In this document: piece after piece, positions 1 through 9,912 of the stretch | How positions within the stretch are numbered: position 1 is the first letter of the stretch | How the letters are laid out: each line of letters opens with the position of its first letter | DNA from: Cyanophora paradoxa | Lineage: Eukaryota > Glaucocystophyceae > Cyanophorales > Cyanophoraceae | Direction of reading: 5' to 3' | NCBI GenBank assembly: GCA_004431415.1 | Contig: QPMI01000560.1 | Location: forward strand, 124,001 to 188,000 | DNA: 64,000 nt | Program-made: the position numbers and the translations under genes | The notes under the pieces: generated by a model | Seen by the model: only the letters and a program-made list of their open reading frames with translations | Database searches by the model: none | Told to the model about the DNA's origin: nothing

Positions 1-3000
1 CGGCGGCGGAGCGGGCGGGGGTGCCGGGCTTGGAGGGGTCCCCCGGGGCGGCCCCCGGGGCGGCGAGCAGGGAGGTGAAGTTGAGGGCCGACTCGATGCG
101 CTGCAGGCGCAGGCCCGTCTCCGGGATCGAGTCGGCGCTGCCCAGCCCGCTCGGGGTCGGCTGCGGGGCGACCGCCCCCGCGTTGTTCTGCGACTCGGCG
201 CGGATGTACTTGCAGAAGTCGATGAGCGTCCGCTCGTCGGCCTCGAGCTCGCGGTTGTTGCCCGGGTCGTAGTACGAGGGGGTGCACAGGAACCAGGAGA
301 GGGTGGCGTTGTAGATGCGGTGCCGGAGGAGGGCGAGGCCGGCCTGGTCCGCCGCGTTGCTGTAGTTCGCCACGCGCAGCGCCAGCAGCAGCAGCTTGAA
401 GCGGGGGCCCACCGCCTGCGGCGCCAGGCTGCGCAGAGGGTGAGCGAGGCGCAGGAGGGGGAGGTGGAGAAGGCGAGGGGCGGGCCTGAGGGCGGCGGGG
501 TTGGCGAGGGCCTTGTGGATCATGGCGGCCATGATCTTGATCTGCTGCGGGCTCCGGTACCGCACCACCTCGAAGCGCTCCATCAGGAAGTCCACCCACG
601 CCCGGTGCGGCTGCCCGGCCTCCCGTCAGCGAGGCGCCAGCTGCGCCGGGCGGGGCGGCGCGGGGCGGGGCGCACCCGGATGTCGTGGGCGCGGGGGTAG
701 GGCACGTGGTGCGCGGAGGGGTCGAACAGGTTCTGGGGCCCGTCCGCCGCCGGCTTGCCGGGCCGCCGCTTCCGCTGCGTCGTGTTCGTCCGGTAGACTG
801 CCGAAGAGGCGCCCCGGGGCGTGAGAGGAAGCAAGGCAGAACAGAGGGAAGGGGCGGGGGCGGACAGCGGCGGCCGAGGGAGGGGAGCTCGAGGTGGACC
901 TCGTCCTCGTCCACGTCCTCCTCGCCCCCCTGCTCGCCGCCGAGCTGCTGGTCGGGGGGCAGGCTGTAGTCGACGGGGGGCGAGTAGTGCGAGAAGAGGC
1001 CGAGGCGCTGCTCCACGCTCCAGCCCCAGGCCCCGCAGATCTCCGAGAGCAGCCGCGTGTCGCTCTCCGGGAGGGAGGCTGCGATCCAGCCCCACGCGAA
1101 GACCCCCGTCTGGAGCGTCTGCGGGCTGAAGAGGTACACGGGGGCCCAGCAGATGAGGTGCAGCAGCTGCTCGCGGTAGCCGGCCTCCTTGGGGGCCGGC
1201 GGGTCCAGGCTGAAGCCGTCGGGGCCGGGGCCGGGGGCAGGGCGCTCGTCGGGGTCGGCGGCGGCGTCGGCGGCGGCGGCGTCGCGCTCCTCCTGGTCGG
1301 CGATGAGGAAGGCGGCGGAGCGGTACATCAGCGAGTCGAACTCGGCGAAGTCCACCACGTCCCCGTCTGCGGCGCCGGCGGAGTCAGCGGGGGCGGGCAG
1401 GGTGCGCGGGGGCCGGGCGGGGAGAGGGCGTGGCGCGCCCTGGTGCCGCTCGAGCATCTCCATGAAGGCGGCGACGAGGTGGCGCCCGACGGTGGGGCCG
1501 AAGGGCAGCCGCGGGGCCCCCAGGGCGCGCTCCGAGCGCAGGGAGCCGAGGTTGCGGGCGAGGTCCGCGAAGATGTGCCGCATCCCGCTGATCTCCCCCG
1601 CGTTGTACGCCTTAAGCTCCAGCGACGCCACGAACTGCCCTGCCGCCCCGCCCGGCTGCATCGCCGGCGCCTGGGCCGCCGGGCCGCCGCTGGGGGCCGG
1701 GGCGGGCCCGCCTCCGCCCTTGGCGTTGCGCTGGGCGCCGACCTCGACGACAACGGAGGAGCCGAAGTGGCCGAGGAGGGAGAGGGAGAGGGAGCGGAAG
1801 GACTGGAGGTACTCCTGCAGCAGCGTCTGCGTCTCCGCGGGGGCCACCGTGAAGGCGAAGGTCAGCCACTGGCTGCAGAGGCGCGAGAGGTTCTGCAGCA
1901 TCGCCGCCCGGTCGTGGAGCTCCTCGGGGAGGTTCAGCTCGCCCTCGGACCACGGGAGGAGGTACGTGGCGACGGAGCCGGCGGAGCGCTCGCACGAGTT
2001 GCCGACGACCTCGAGCAGGGAGAGCAGCGTGCGCCACGTCCGCCCCACGAAGAGCACCTGCCCGCATCGCCCCGCGAGCTCAGCGGGGGCGACGCGAGCC
2101 CCGGGCGGGCGGGGGGGCGGGGGCACCTGGGGGAACTTCTGGATGACCCAGTGGGTGAAGCGCTCGGCGGCGGTGCGGGCGCGGGGCACGCGGCTGCAGA
2201 GGTTCGTGAGGAGGGTCACCATCTGCTGCTCGAGGATCGCCTGCCGCTCGGCCGTCGGGCCCATCACCTCCATCGCCGCCATGAACGTCACGATCACCTG
2301 CAGCCGCCTCAGAGGGCGCGCGGCGGGCTGGCGAGCGGGGCGGGGCGGGGCGGGGCGGGGCGGGCCTGGTCGGCGAGGCCGACGATGCAGTCCATGAGGA
2401 GCTTGGCGGTGTCTCCGGCGTTGACGCCCGTGCCGGCGAGCAGCTCGATGCCGGCGTCCTCGAGGTACGCGAAGATGCAGTAGAGGCGGCGCCCGCCGTG
2501 GAGCACCCGCATCCGCTCCAGGTGGAAGACGGAGAGCACGTAGGTCGCCTGGGCGAAGCTGATCCGCGCGCTCGAGAAGAACGACGAGTTGACGTTGGGC
2601 GAGAGGTGCGAGATCATCTTGAGCATGTCCGCCAGCGTCTTCTCGGTGGCGGGGCTCTTGGTGAGCATGTTCTGGATGGAGATCTCGGTCTCGAGGTAGT
2701 TGTGGGACTTGCGGGTGACGAGGACGGGGCTGCGGTCGGCGACGCGCTTGAGGGCCTGGTGCCACTCGGGGAGCCACTGGCCCTCGTTGACGAAGCCGTA
2801 GAGGACGGAGTAGAACCAGACGGAGCGGAACGCCTTGACGTCCCCCGCCTCCGCCTCCAGGATCACCCGCTCGTCCGCCTCCCCGAGGCTGTCCGCCAGC
2901 GCCGGCAGCAGCGCCCCCAGCGCCCCCGCCATCGAGTTGGCCTGCGCCCCGAAGCCCGACTGCGCCGAGCGCGCCGAGATGTCCGCCCCGATCGTGTTGA

Positions 3001-5513
3001 AGAGCAGCAGCATGCGCCGCCGCAGGTCCGCCCGCAGCTTCTCGGGCTTCAGGCCGGCGGCGAGGGTCTGCAGGCACTGGGGGATCTTGGCGACGGCGCC
3101 CTTGTGCTTCTCGTCGAAGGGGCTGCGGTAGAGCTTCTCCATGAGGTCGACGGCCTCGCGGTAGGGCCCCTCGTGGCCCAGCAGGGCGATCCCCGTGAGC
3201 TGGTCGAGCACGGCGCCGTGGAGCTGCTGCGCCCCCGGGCGGTAGAAGCACTCGAGGAGGTACGGCACGAGCGACTCGACGATCTTGGGGTCCGAGGTGG
3301 CGGTCGCGATGCGCCCCACCAGCAGGATGAAGTTCTCCGTCGAGTGGTTCAGCTGCAGCCGCTCCGAGGGGCCCCCCTCCGACCCCATCTGACCCCCCGC
3401 GTCGGCCCCCGCGGGGCGGGCGGGCGCGGGAACGGAAGGCGCGCCGCACCTGGTTGAAGACGCTGTAGATGAGGCTCGAGACGGCGCCGCTGAGCTGCTC
3501 CGCGGCCCGCGGGCCGCCCGTCCGCCGCGCCTCCCGCGCGCACGTCTGCCGGCCGGGCGTGAGCGCAGGCGGTGCGGAGCAAATAGGAGGGGGCGGGGCG
3601 GGGGGCGCGCCTTGAGGATGACGCAGACGGTGCGGATGATCTCGTCGCGGAGGGCGGGCTCCTCGCGCAGCAGCAGGCCGACGGCGCGGGGGTCGTTGAG
3701 GATGGGGGCCGTGAGGACGCTCCGGAGGGTGTCGGCGAGGGCGAGGGCGATGTCGGGGTAGCGGGCGGCGAGCTCGGCGGCGCCGCGGAGGGAGCGGGAG
3801 TAGAACTCGGCGATCTCGGCGGAGGAGGCGTGCTCGAGGATGCGGGCGAAGTCGAGCTGGGAGGCCCCCGCCATGTCCTTGAGCAGCTCCGTCGTGAAGG
3901 CCACCACGCGGCCCTTCAGCGCCGGCACCAGCACCGCGCACCGCACCGCCAGGCGCGAGGCCGCCGTCAGCAGCACCACGGCGGGGTGCGGGCCCTCGCC
4001 GGGGCCGGCCGGCGCGATGGTGGCGAGGGCGGGGGACCCGGGGGAGAGGTGCCCGCGGCGGCGGCTCTCCTCGTCGACGGCGAGGCCGAGGTCGGCGAGG
4101 GCCTTGATGGCGGCGTCAAAGAAGGCGAGCGTGAACTGCTCGCCGTGCTCCACCGCCGCCCCCGCCAGCTCCAGCGACTGCGTGATCTGCGCCATCGTCC
4201 GCAGCAGCAGCGGCCGCAGCACGTAGCCGCCGTCCAGCAGCGCCGGCTGCGGAAGCGGCGGGAACTCCGCCTCCACCACCTGCGCCAGCGTCGTCCGCCG
4301 CCGCGCGCCCGGCACCGACGAGGGCCCGGCGCGGGGCCCGCCGGCGACGACTTGGTAGCCGCCGTTCGAGGCGCCGGCGCCGTTGGCGTCGGCGGTGGTC
4401 CCGCCGTAGACGATGGCGCGGCTCGTCTCGATGGGCAGGGGCGGGAGCTCGCCGGTGGGGACCTGCGGGTACACCGGCACGAGGTCGTCCCGGTGGGCGT
4501 CCAGGTGCGCCAGCTCGTTCACCAGGTCCTCAGACACGCCCTCCGTCCCCTCCTCCTCCTGCGCGCGCCGCGCTCGGCCCCGCCCCGCACCCGCCGGCCC
4601 CCCGGCGGCGGCGAAGGGGAGGCGCGCACTAGCTCGCGGCGCTCGAAGTCCGAGAGCAGCGTCCGCAGCTTCTCGTCAGAGATCATGACCGTGACGAGGG
4701 CGGTAAGCTGCCCGATCTGCTGCTCCGTGATGTTCTCGAACCTGGGCGCCGGGGCGGCGTGAGAGGCGGCCGGCGGGGGGCGGGACTGCGGGCGCACCGG
4801 CCGTCGCCGAGGGCCTTGAGAAAGCCAGCGAGGGTGGCGATGGCGTTGTAGCTGAGGTCCCACTGCGAAGCCGCCTGCAGCGCTTGGGCGCCGCCCGGAA
4901 TGTCGCTGTAGCTCTCCGGCGCATCCTTGTTGCTCCACACGAGCGAGAGCGACTGCTCCAGAGAGTAAAGCACTTCCTCGACGAGCAACTGGGCCATTTC
5001 CGGCGTCCTGCACGGGATCCCGTTAGCTGCGCGCGATTGAAAACCCGGAAGCGCGCAGTACCTGTTCGCGATGCGAATGCAGTAGGATATGAGAAGTCTG
5101 CCGAAGCGCTTCGTCGCATAGCGGGACCGTCGGGCCCGCGAGATGCAGGACATGTATGGCAGCGCGTGGAGGTACTTCAAAACCACCGGCACCAGCTGAG
5201 CGGCGAACTGCCCGCCGGAGAGCACAACGAATCTGCTCCGAACGCTCTCATAAGCGGGGCGGGCGGCGGCGCTGGGCGGGGCGGGGCGGGAATCGATCCT
5301 AACGAACCGCGCCACAGCCAAAACCGCATCCTGGCCGGCGGCACTGAGCTGGAAGGTGGTGGGCGGGCGCCCATTGCTCGTTGAGAGCTCGTCTGGGAGC
5401 CGGGGGCACATCCGCACGATGCGCTCGACTTTGGGCCATGGCGCGGGCCCCTTCGAGAGCACCCGCACGAGGCCCAGCAGCGACTCATGATTCTCGGTCG
5501 CTGCCGCGACCAT
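1..5513 (-). CDS. PI4KA: Phosphatidylinositol 4-kinase alpha (Stt4/PI4KIIIalpha), N-terminal and helical part; 3' end beyond the window
   Basis: Makes PI4P at the plasma membrane in this family. The translated minus-strand exons match the long alpha-helical region before the kinase domain. The clearest blocks are around 2850-2430 (FRSVWFYSVLYGF, then QATYVLSVFHLERMRVL followed by a CIFAYLEDAGIE segment) and around 1150-1000 (VFAWGWIAASLP, EICGAWGWSVEQRLGLFSH). All resemble the equivalent stretches of animal and plant PI4K alpha. The first exon most likely starts at the ATG at 5513 (MVAAATENHESLL). At least six short introns interrupt it; one at 2365-2299 (67 nt) has a GC donor and a CTGAG branch-like motif, and joins in frame to VIVTFMAAMEV. 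The catalytic domain is not in the window, so activity cannot be judged. The assignment is secure; individual exon ends near 5300-5215 and 3600-3400 are not. Confidence 0.88.
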
Positions 5514-5916
5514 CTCGCTTCGCCGGCCGCACCCCTCCGAACTGAGCCGAGAAGCGGCGCTCAGGAAAAAAACGTGGGGGGAGGAGAACTGGGGGTACGC
5601 AGCGCTAACATCCACCAGCCTGCCCGAGCGCGCGTCTGCGGCGATCGCACTCTCAAAGGACTCAACACTCTGAGCGCGTGTTATATCATTGAAAAGCGAC
5701 CCACCGATCGCGCCCTCCTCTTTCAGCCAACATCACCCTGGGCGATGGTGAAGTCCAGCAGTGCGCATCGTTCAGCCTCTTGCAAGTAGCACATCTGGTA
5801 TCTAACTCAGCGGCGCAGAGAAGCGGCGGGCGGCGAAGGATCGTGCGGCCGTGGAGGATGGTGTTGAGATCCCGTCGAAGCCGGCGAAGGCGGCAAAACG
5901 CGCAGAAAAGAATGCG
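5514..5916. promoter_or_regulatory. Divergent intergenic region between PI4KA and the Lys-rich gene
   Basis: About 400 bp between two start codons facing away from each other. No TATA-like element is convincing. An open lysine/alanine-rich stretch in frame with the next gene runs through 5817-5916, preceded by a plausible acceptor (CTAACTCAG or GGCGCAG near 5808-5816). An upstream coding exon with an ATG near 5744 is therefore possible. Confidence 0.4.
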
Positions 5917-6584
5917 ATGGATATGACAGCAGACGATGAGTGGCAAACAGGCCCCGTGCTCGGTTCGTCAGGGGTCGTGCGGGCGAATGGGCCTCTGGTC
6001 GCGAGGTGCTAGCTATGAAGGGGCCTAGCTATTGTGCCACCGCGGCACTCAGGCGCTGGTATAAGGCGCATGCGCGGGGCACTCCTCACTTCGTTTGGTC
6101 AGCGCACGGCTTCTGACTTGCTGATTTCAGGTTCTGAGCTCGAACGCGCAGCAGAAGCAGCAGCGGCAGCAGCCTCTGGAGAGGGCGCGGGCGGTCTTAG
6201 TGCTGGCATGCTCAACCCTGGCGGCGTGGATCCGAACGCAGCGCCCAAGCCGAAGAGCGGGATGTCGGTGGCGTCCTCCTCCTTCCAGAGTCGCGGCTTC
6301 GGCTACCCGATGAAGAAGCTCAAGGTGAAAGCGAAAACGCGGAAACAGATCCTTCGGGAGCAACGAAACAAGGACCGTGGCATCGCCCTGAACGAGAAGG
6401 TCAGCATCAAAATGCTGAAGAAGAACAAGGTTCGCCCCCGAGAGCGCGCGCTCCCGCCAGCTGGCCGCGGCTACTTCTGGCTTCTGGATACCGCGGCCCT
6501 GCGCGGCCGGTTACGGCTACTTCTGACGTGCACTCCGTGCAGAAATTGGAGGCAAGAGAAAAAGCCAAAAACCTGTATTCGTGA
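5917..6584 (+). CDS. Small lysine-rich protein of unknown function
   Basis: Not recognised. Three exons join in frame. 5917-5950 ends in a G before a GC donor. 6131-6429 carries the body. 6543-6584 ends KKLEAREKAKNLYS and a stop. The second intron (6430-6542) is GT-AG with CTGAC 13 nt before the splice. The protein has an alanine-rich middle, a GFGYPMKKLKVKAKTRKQ block and a strongly basic C-terminal helix, the composition of many nucleolar or ribosome-assembly proteins. That role is inference from composition only. The lysine/alanine-rich reading frame continues upstream of 5917 to about 5817, so the true start may lie in an extra 5' exon. Confidence 0.55.
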
Positions 6585-7012
6585 ATCTGTCGTGTAAATT
6601 TCTGGACTCTTAGGCTTTGGTGATGGGGGCTCGTTTTCACTGGAGCACATGTGGATGCGGATGGATACTGTGTCGGAGCTAGCGGCTAGTCTTGGAGGCC
6701 ATGGCCAAGCTGGCGGTTCGAATTCATGGGGCACGGGCATCAAGAGATATCGTGCATCGATCTAGCTCATCAGATAGCTAGCTAGCTAGAATCGCGGCGC
6801 TGCCGCATAGAGGCAGATCTAGATCTATCGACGTCTGGCGGCGCGCGGCCCGGCGCTAGTGCGAGCGCTGCAGCTGCACAGCCGGAGGCAAGACCGACGG
6901 CTTGGAGCGTGTATACCGGCCCCGTACTTCCCGACAATGGCGCGCCGCCGCGACGCAGGCAAGCGTACCCCCCTGGACAAAGAGGTTGGGGTCGCAGCAA
7001 AACCCCGCCGAA
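6585..7012. other. Intergenic, palindrome-rich
   Basis: About 430 bp with no gene seen. It holds runs of overlapping short palindromes: GCTAGCTAGCTAGA near 6779, and AGATCTAGATCT near 6815, which reads as AGA-TCT-AGA-TCT. Composition is less GC-rich than the flanking genes. Confidence 0.5.
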
Positions 7013-8230
7013 ATGGCGGCCGCGGACGTCAGCAGGGAGCTAGCACGACAAATAGTGAGCGGCGACGCGCCCATGGTGCTGGATATCCACGCGGGCGCTA
7101 TGGACCTGGAGCGGCAGGTGTGCCCGGCGCTTTCGCGTCGGCTCGACGATGTCTTAGCCAGTGTCTTGCGCAGGTTCTCGGGCCCCTGTCAGCTGCGGGG
7201 ATCCAGGTCGGCCGGCATGGCGCCCTCATCGCCGAGGAGCTCTACCAGGTCCGAGCAGCGCATCGGGGCGAGCCCGCAGCCTCTGACAAGACCGATCCGA
7301 GCACAGATTCCGATGATGGAACTTGGGCAGATCCTCGAGGTCACTGTGAACGGGGTGCGACGACTTGCGCCTGGGAGCCTCGCTGTCGCTGGGCTGACGA
7401 GCGGCTCGCTCCGCAGGAGAAGTGCCCGCCGATCGGTATGGTGCTTGGAAATGTCGTTGGGAAACCCGAGGCGCGTCGCCCCGCTGAGTTGCAGCCGCGT
7501 ATCGTGCCTGACGCGCGCGGGCGCGGCGCAGGTGAAGCAAGTGTACAAATCGACCGAGCTGGCGGAGGCAGAAGCGCAGGGCATGTCCGTAGTCAGCGCC
7601 GGGGAGGTCCTGTCAACGATGGAGGTGCCGTGCAAGCACAGCGCGGGCTGTGCCATCGACAATGGCGCTTCGGACGGCGTCTTCGTCGCCAGCATCGAGC
7701 CGAGCTCCACTGCCCTCCCCTCGCAAGGGAGCAGCGAGCTCTCGATGCCCGGGCTGCTCAACACGCTCCCGGAGAGCCCAGCGGCGAGCAGCAGCGAGGC
7801 GAGCGCGAGCGGCGTGGCGAGCGGCAGCCGAGCGCCGAGCGGCAGCGGAGCGGGCAGCGCGGACGGCAGAGGCGCAAGCGGCGGCAGGGGAGGCGAGGCT
7901 AACGCGGCGGACGCGGTGTGGACAACGGTGGGCGGTGGCTCGGACGGGGCATGGACGGAGGCAGGCCCGGCGCCGTCGGAGGCGGAGCGGGGCAGGGCGG
8001 CGCCTCCGCCGGCGTCTGACGAGGCCGGCGAGCTGGTCGCGGAGTGGGGCGACGAGCCGGGCGGGGTGAACCCCGACGGAGACGGGGACGGGGACGGCGC
8101 CCCCGACGGGGGCTACGCCGGCGAGGAGGCCCACGACGCCGAACTCGAGCTCTCCGAGGCCTCCGCCGACGCCGACCTCCCCATGGGGCCCTCCCCCGCC
8201 GCCGCCGCATGGTCCGGCCAGGGACTGTAG
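7013..8230 (+). CDS. Unrecognised protein with acidic low-complexity C-terminus
   Basis: The ATG at 7013 begins MAAADVSRELARQIVSG. Downstream exons join in frame: an exon ending ALIAEELYQ, a 58-nt intron, IPMMELGQILE, an intron ending near 7412, EKCPPIGMVLGNVVGKPE, then a 61-nt GC-AG intron (7471-7531) leading to VKQVYKSTELAEAEAQGM. The first two exons join only if 7151-7173 (23 nt) is removed, which would be a very short intron. The N-terminal third is predicted helical. The last ~150 residues are Ser/Ala/Gly- then Asp/Glu-rich. No known domain was recognised, and no function is claimed. Confidence 0.5.
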   Translation: MAAADVSRELARQIVSGDAPMVLDIHAGAMDLERQVCPALSRRLDDVLASVLRRFSGPCQLRGSRSAGMAPSSPRSSTRSEQRIGASPQPLTRPIRAQIPMMELGQILEVTVNGVRRLAPGSLAVAGLTSGSLRRRSARRSVWCLEMSLGNPRRVAPLSCSRVSCLTRAGAAQVKQVYKSTELAEAEAQGMSVVSAGEVLSTMEVPCKHSAGCAIDNGASDGVFVASIEPSSTALPSQGSSELSMPGLLNTLPESPAASSSEASASGVASGSRAPSGSGAGSADGRGASGGRGGEANAADAVWTTVGGGSDGAWTEAGPAPSEAERGRAAPPPASDEAGELVAEWGDEPGGVNPDGDGDGDGAPDGGYAGEEAHDAELELSEASADADLPMGPSPAAAAWSGQGL

Positions 8231-8896
8231 CAGCCCGGCCTCCCCCTCCCCCTTCCACGCCCGCTTCTCCGCTCCTCGCGTTCTTCCCCCGTGTAATTAG
8301 ATTACCACTCGTAACGTAGCTTTAGTAGCGCAGGTAGGTTGCAAAACCATGATTTGAACTCTTCAGCTCGGATGAACCGGTCGACTGCACCATGGCCAGG
8401 CCAGGCCAGCTACTAGGCAGCTAGCGCTCTAGCAAGCCCCTGCTGCTGGAGCAGCTGCTGGAGCATTCGAACACGTGCACCAATTACGTAGCGGCGCGCT
8501 CCGGAGCCATATGCGCACGCATGGCCACGGGCCACGGCCACCGGCCGCGGTACCTCGCGCTCCGGATCCGCACGGAGGACAAATCGAATTTATCGCGCGC
8601 CCCGACCCGGCCCTGCATTTCGTAGTACTAGTGCGCGCAGCCGCTGAGCGCGGCCGAGCTGCGCGCCCGCTGCGAGATCAGAATGCGAACGACGCTGAGC
8701 GGAGCGAGCGCGAAGTCGCGCTTAAGACTGCAGCACCCTCCCAGCCGCGCGCGCGCGGCGCCGGCCGGCCGCTGAGCAACTGCCAGGCTGTTACCGGAGA
8801 GCCTGCGGTACCCCTCCCTTGTCGGGGTATGCGTGTGCAGACGCTAGAGAACCTAGAGACGCCAGCGCCGCAGCCGATGCCGCCGGTCCGGAAGCG
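8231..8896. other. Intergenic region, nothing coding seen
   Basis: 666 bp. Contains the 3' flank of the previous gene and the presumed promoter of the next. Short inverted or direct repeats are frequent, for example GCTAGCGCT at 8420-8428, AGTACTAGT near 8623 and two copies of GCAGCTGCTGGA near 8450. No tRNA or snoRNA could be made out. Confidence 0.4.
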
Positions 8897-9612
8897 ATGA
8901 GTTCAGCACAGAAGTTGAAAGCGCGGCTGCGCGCGAAGGCAAAGGAGGGAGAAGGAGGTGCGATCGGTCCGGCTCCCAGCACTTTCGTCCTGACCCGCTT
9001 TCAGGGCTCGTCGCGGACAGCGCAAAGAAACAGGCGTCGCGTCTGCAGACGTTCTGGCGCGGGCTCTCAATCGATGAGCGCAAAGTGCGGAATGGTACCA
9101 CTGCGTCGCGACTGCCGGCGCTCACGCGTGCATTCGCAGGCATTCCTCCGTGAGCAGGCAGTCTGGAGCGTAGACGGGATCACACAGCAGATCGCGAATT
9201 TCATCCGCGTGCCGGACGATGCGGCGGCGCTGATCGTCGAGGAGGGCCTTGAAGCGCTCCAGGACAGGCTAGCTGCACCCGGTGCGCAGCCGCATTGTCG
9301 TTTAACACACGCGAATCTTATTCGATCGATCCGGCTCGAAAGGGCTGCCAGACTCATGCCCGACGCACAAGAAGGGTAGAATTCCGCTCCGCCCAGAGCC
9401 ACAGAAAGTTGCCGGCTTGCTTCAGTTCTACATCGGTGCCACCGGTCCTCAGAGCCTCCGCCAATTGGGGCTGATGCATAATTGCTGCAGCTGTGGTTCT
9501 CACCGGTCCAGGCCACGGAAACCAGAAGTCGAATGTGCTGCCGGCTCCGCTTGTCGATGCGGGCGAGTGCGGATACACAATCTCCTTCTCAGAGCTCGGT
9601 GCGGTCTTCTGA
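8897..9612 (+). CDS. Hypothetical multi-exon protein (partly resolved)
   Basis: Exon 1 starts at the ATG at 8897 (MSSAQKLKARLRAKAKEG). After an intron with a CTGAC branch-like motif the frame continues SAKKQASRLQTFWRGLSID, then through a GTGCG-type intron (about 9082-9138) to AFLREQAVWSV and a helical segment ending LEALQDRLAAP near 9275. A further exon ending in ISFSELGAVF and a stop at 9612 is likely, but the joining intron could not be proved. The FWRGLSIDERKAFL motif resembles short Trp-containing motifs of uncharacterised plant and algal proteins. The function is unknown. Confidence 0.4.
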
Positions 9613-9912
9613 TCGGAGCGGCCCGCCCGGCTGACCTCGCGAGCACCCGCAGCGCTGTTCCGCTGCAGCGATGTGAGCAACAGCGTTCGCGGTCCTTTCT
9701 TTAGTTTTGGCGGCGATGGTTCGCGGTTCTCATTCGTCGTCTTCGTGTCGCCGGAGCTCACAACGCCACCGCAGAAGAGACGATGCAAGTTGCGTCCAGC
9801 ATCGATGGCTCCCGGCCGATATCAACAGCTGGAAAGGCTCATGCCTCCGTTCGGTCAGCGAACATCCTTCTTTTCGTTCGCACTTTAAATGACCTGTTGC
9901 TTCAGACTCATC

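Noticed and set aside
8231-8896. tRNA-like stretch near 8345-8400
   Set aside because: The sequence does not fold into four arms with the invariant T-loop and acceptor stem.
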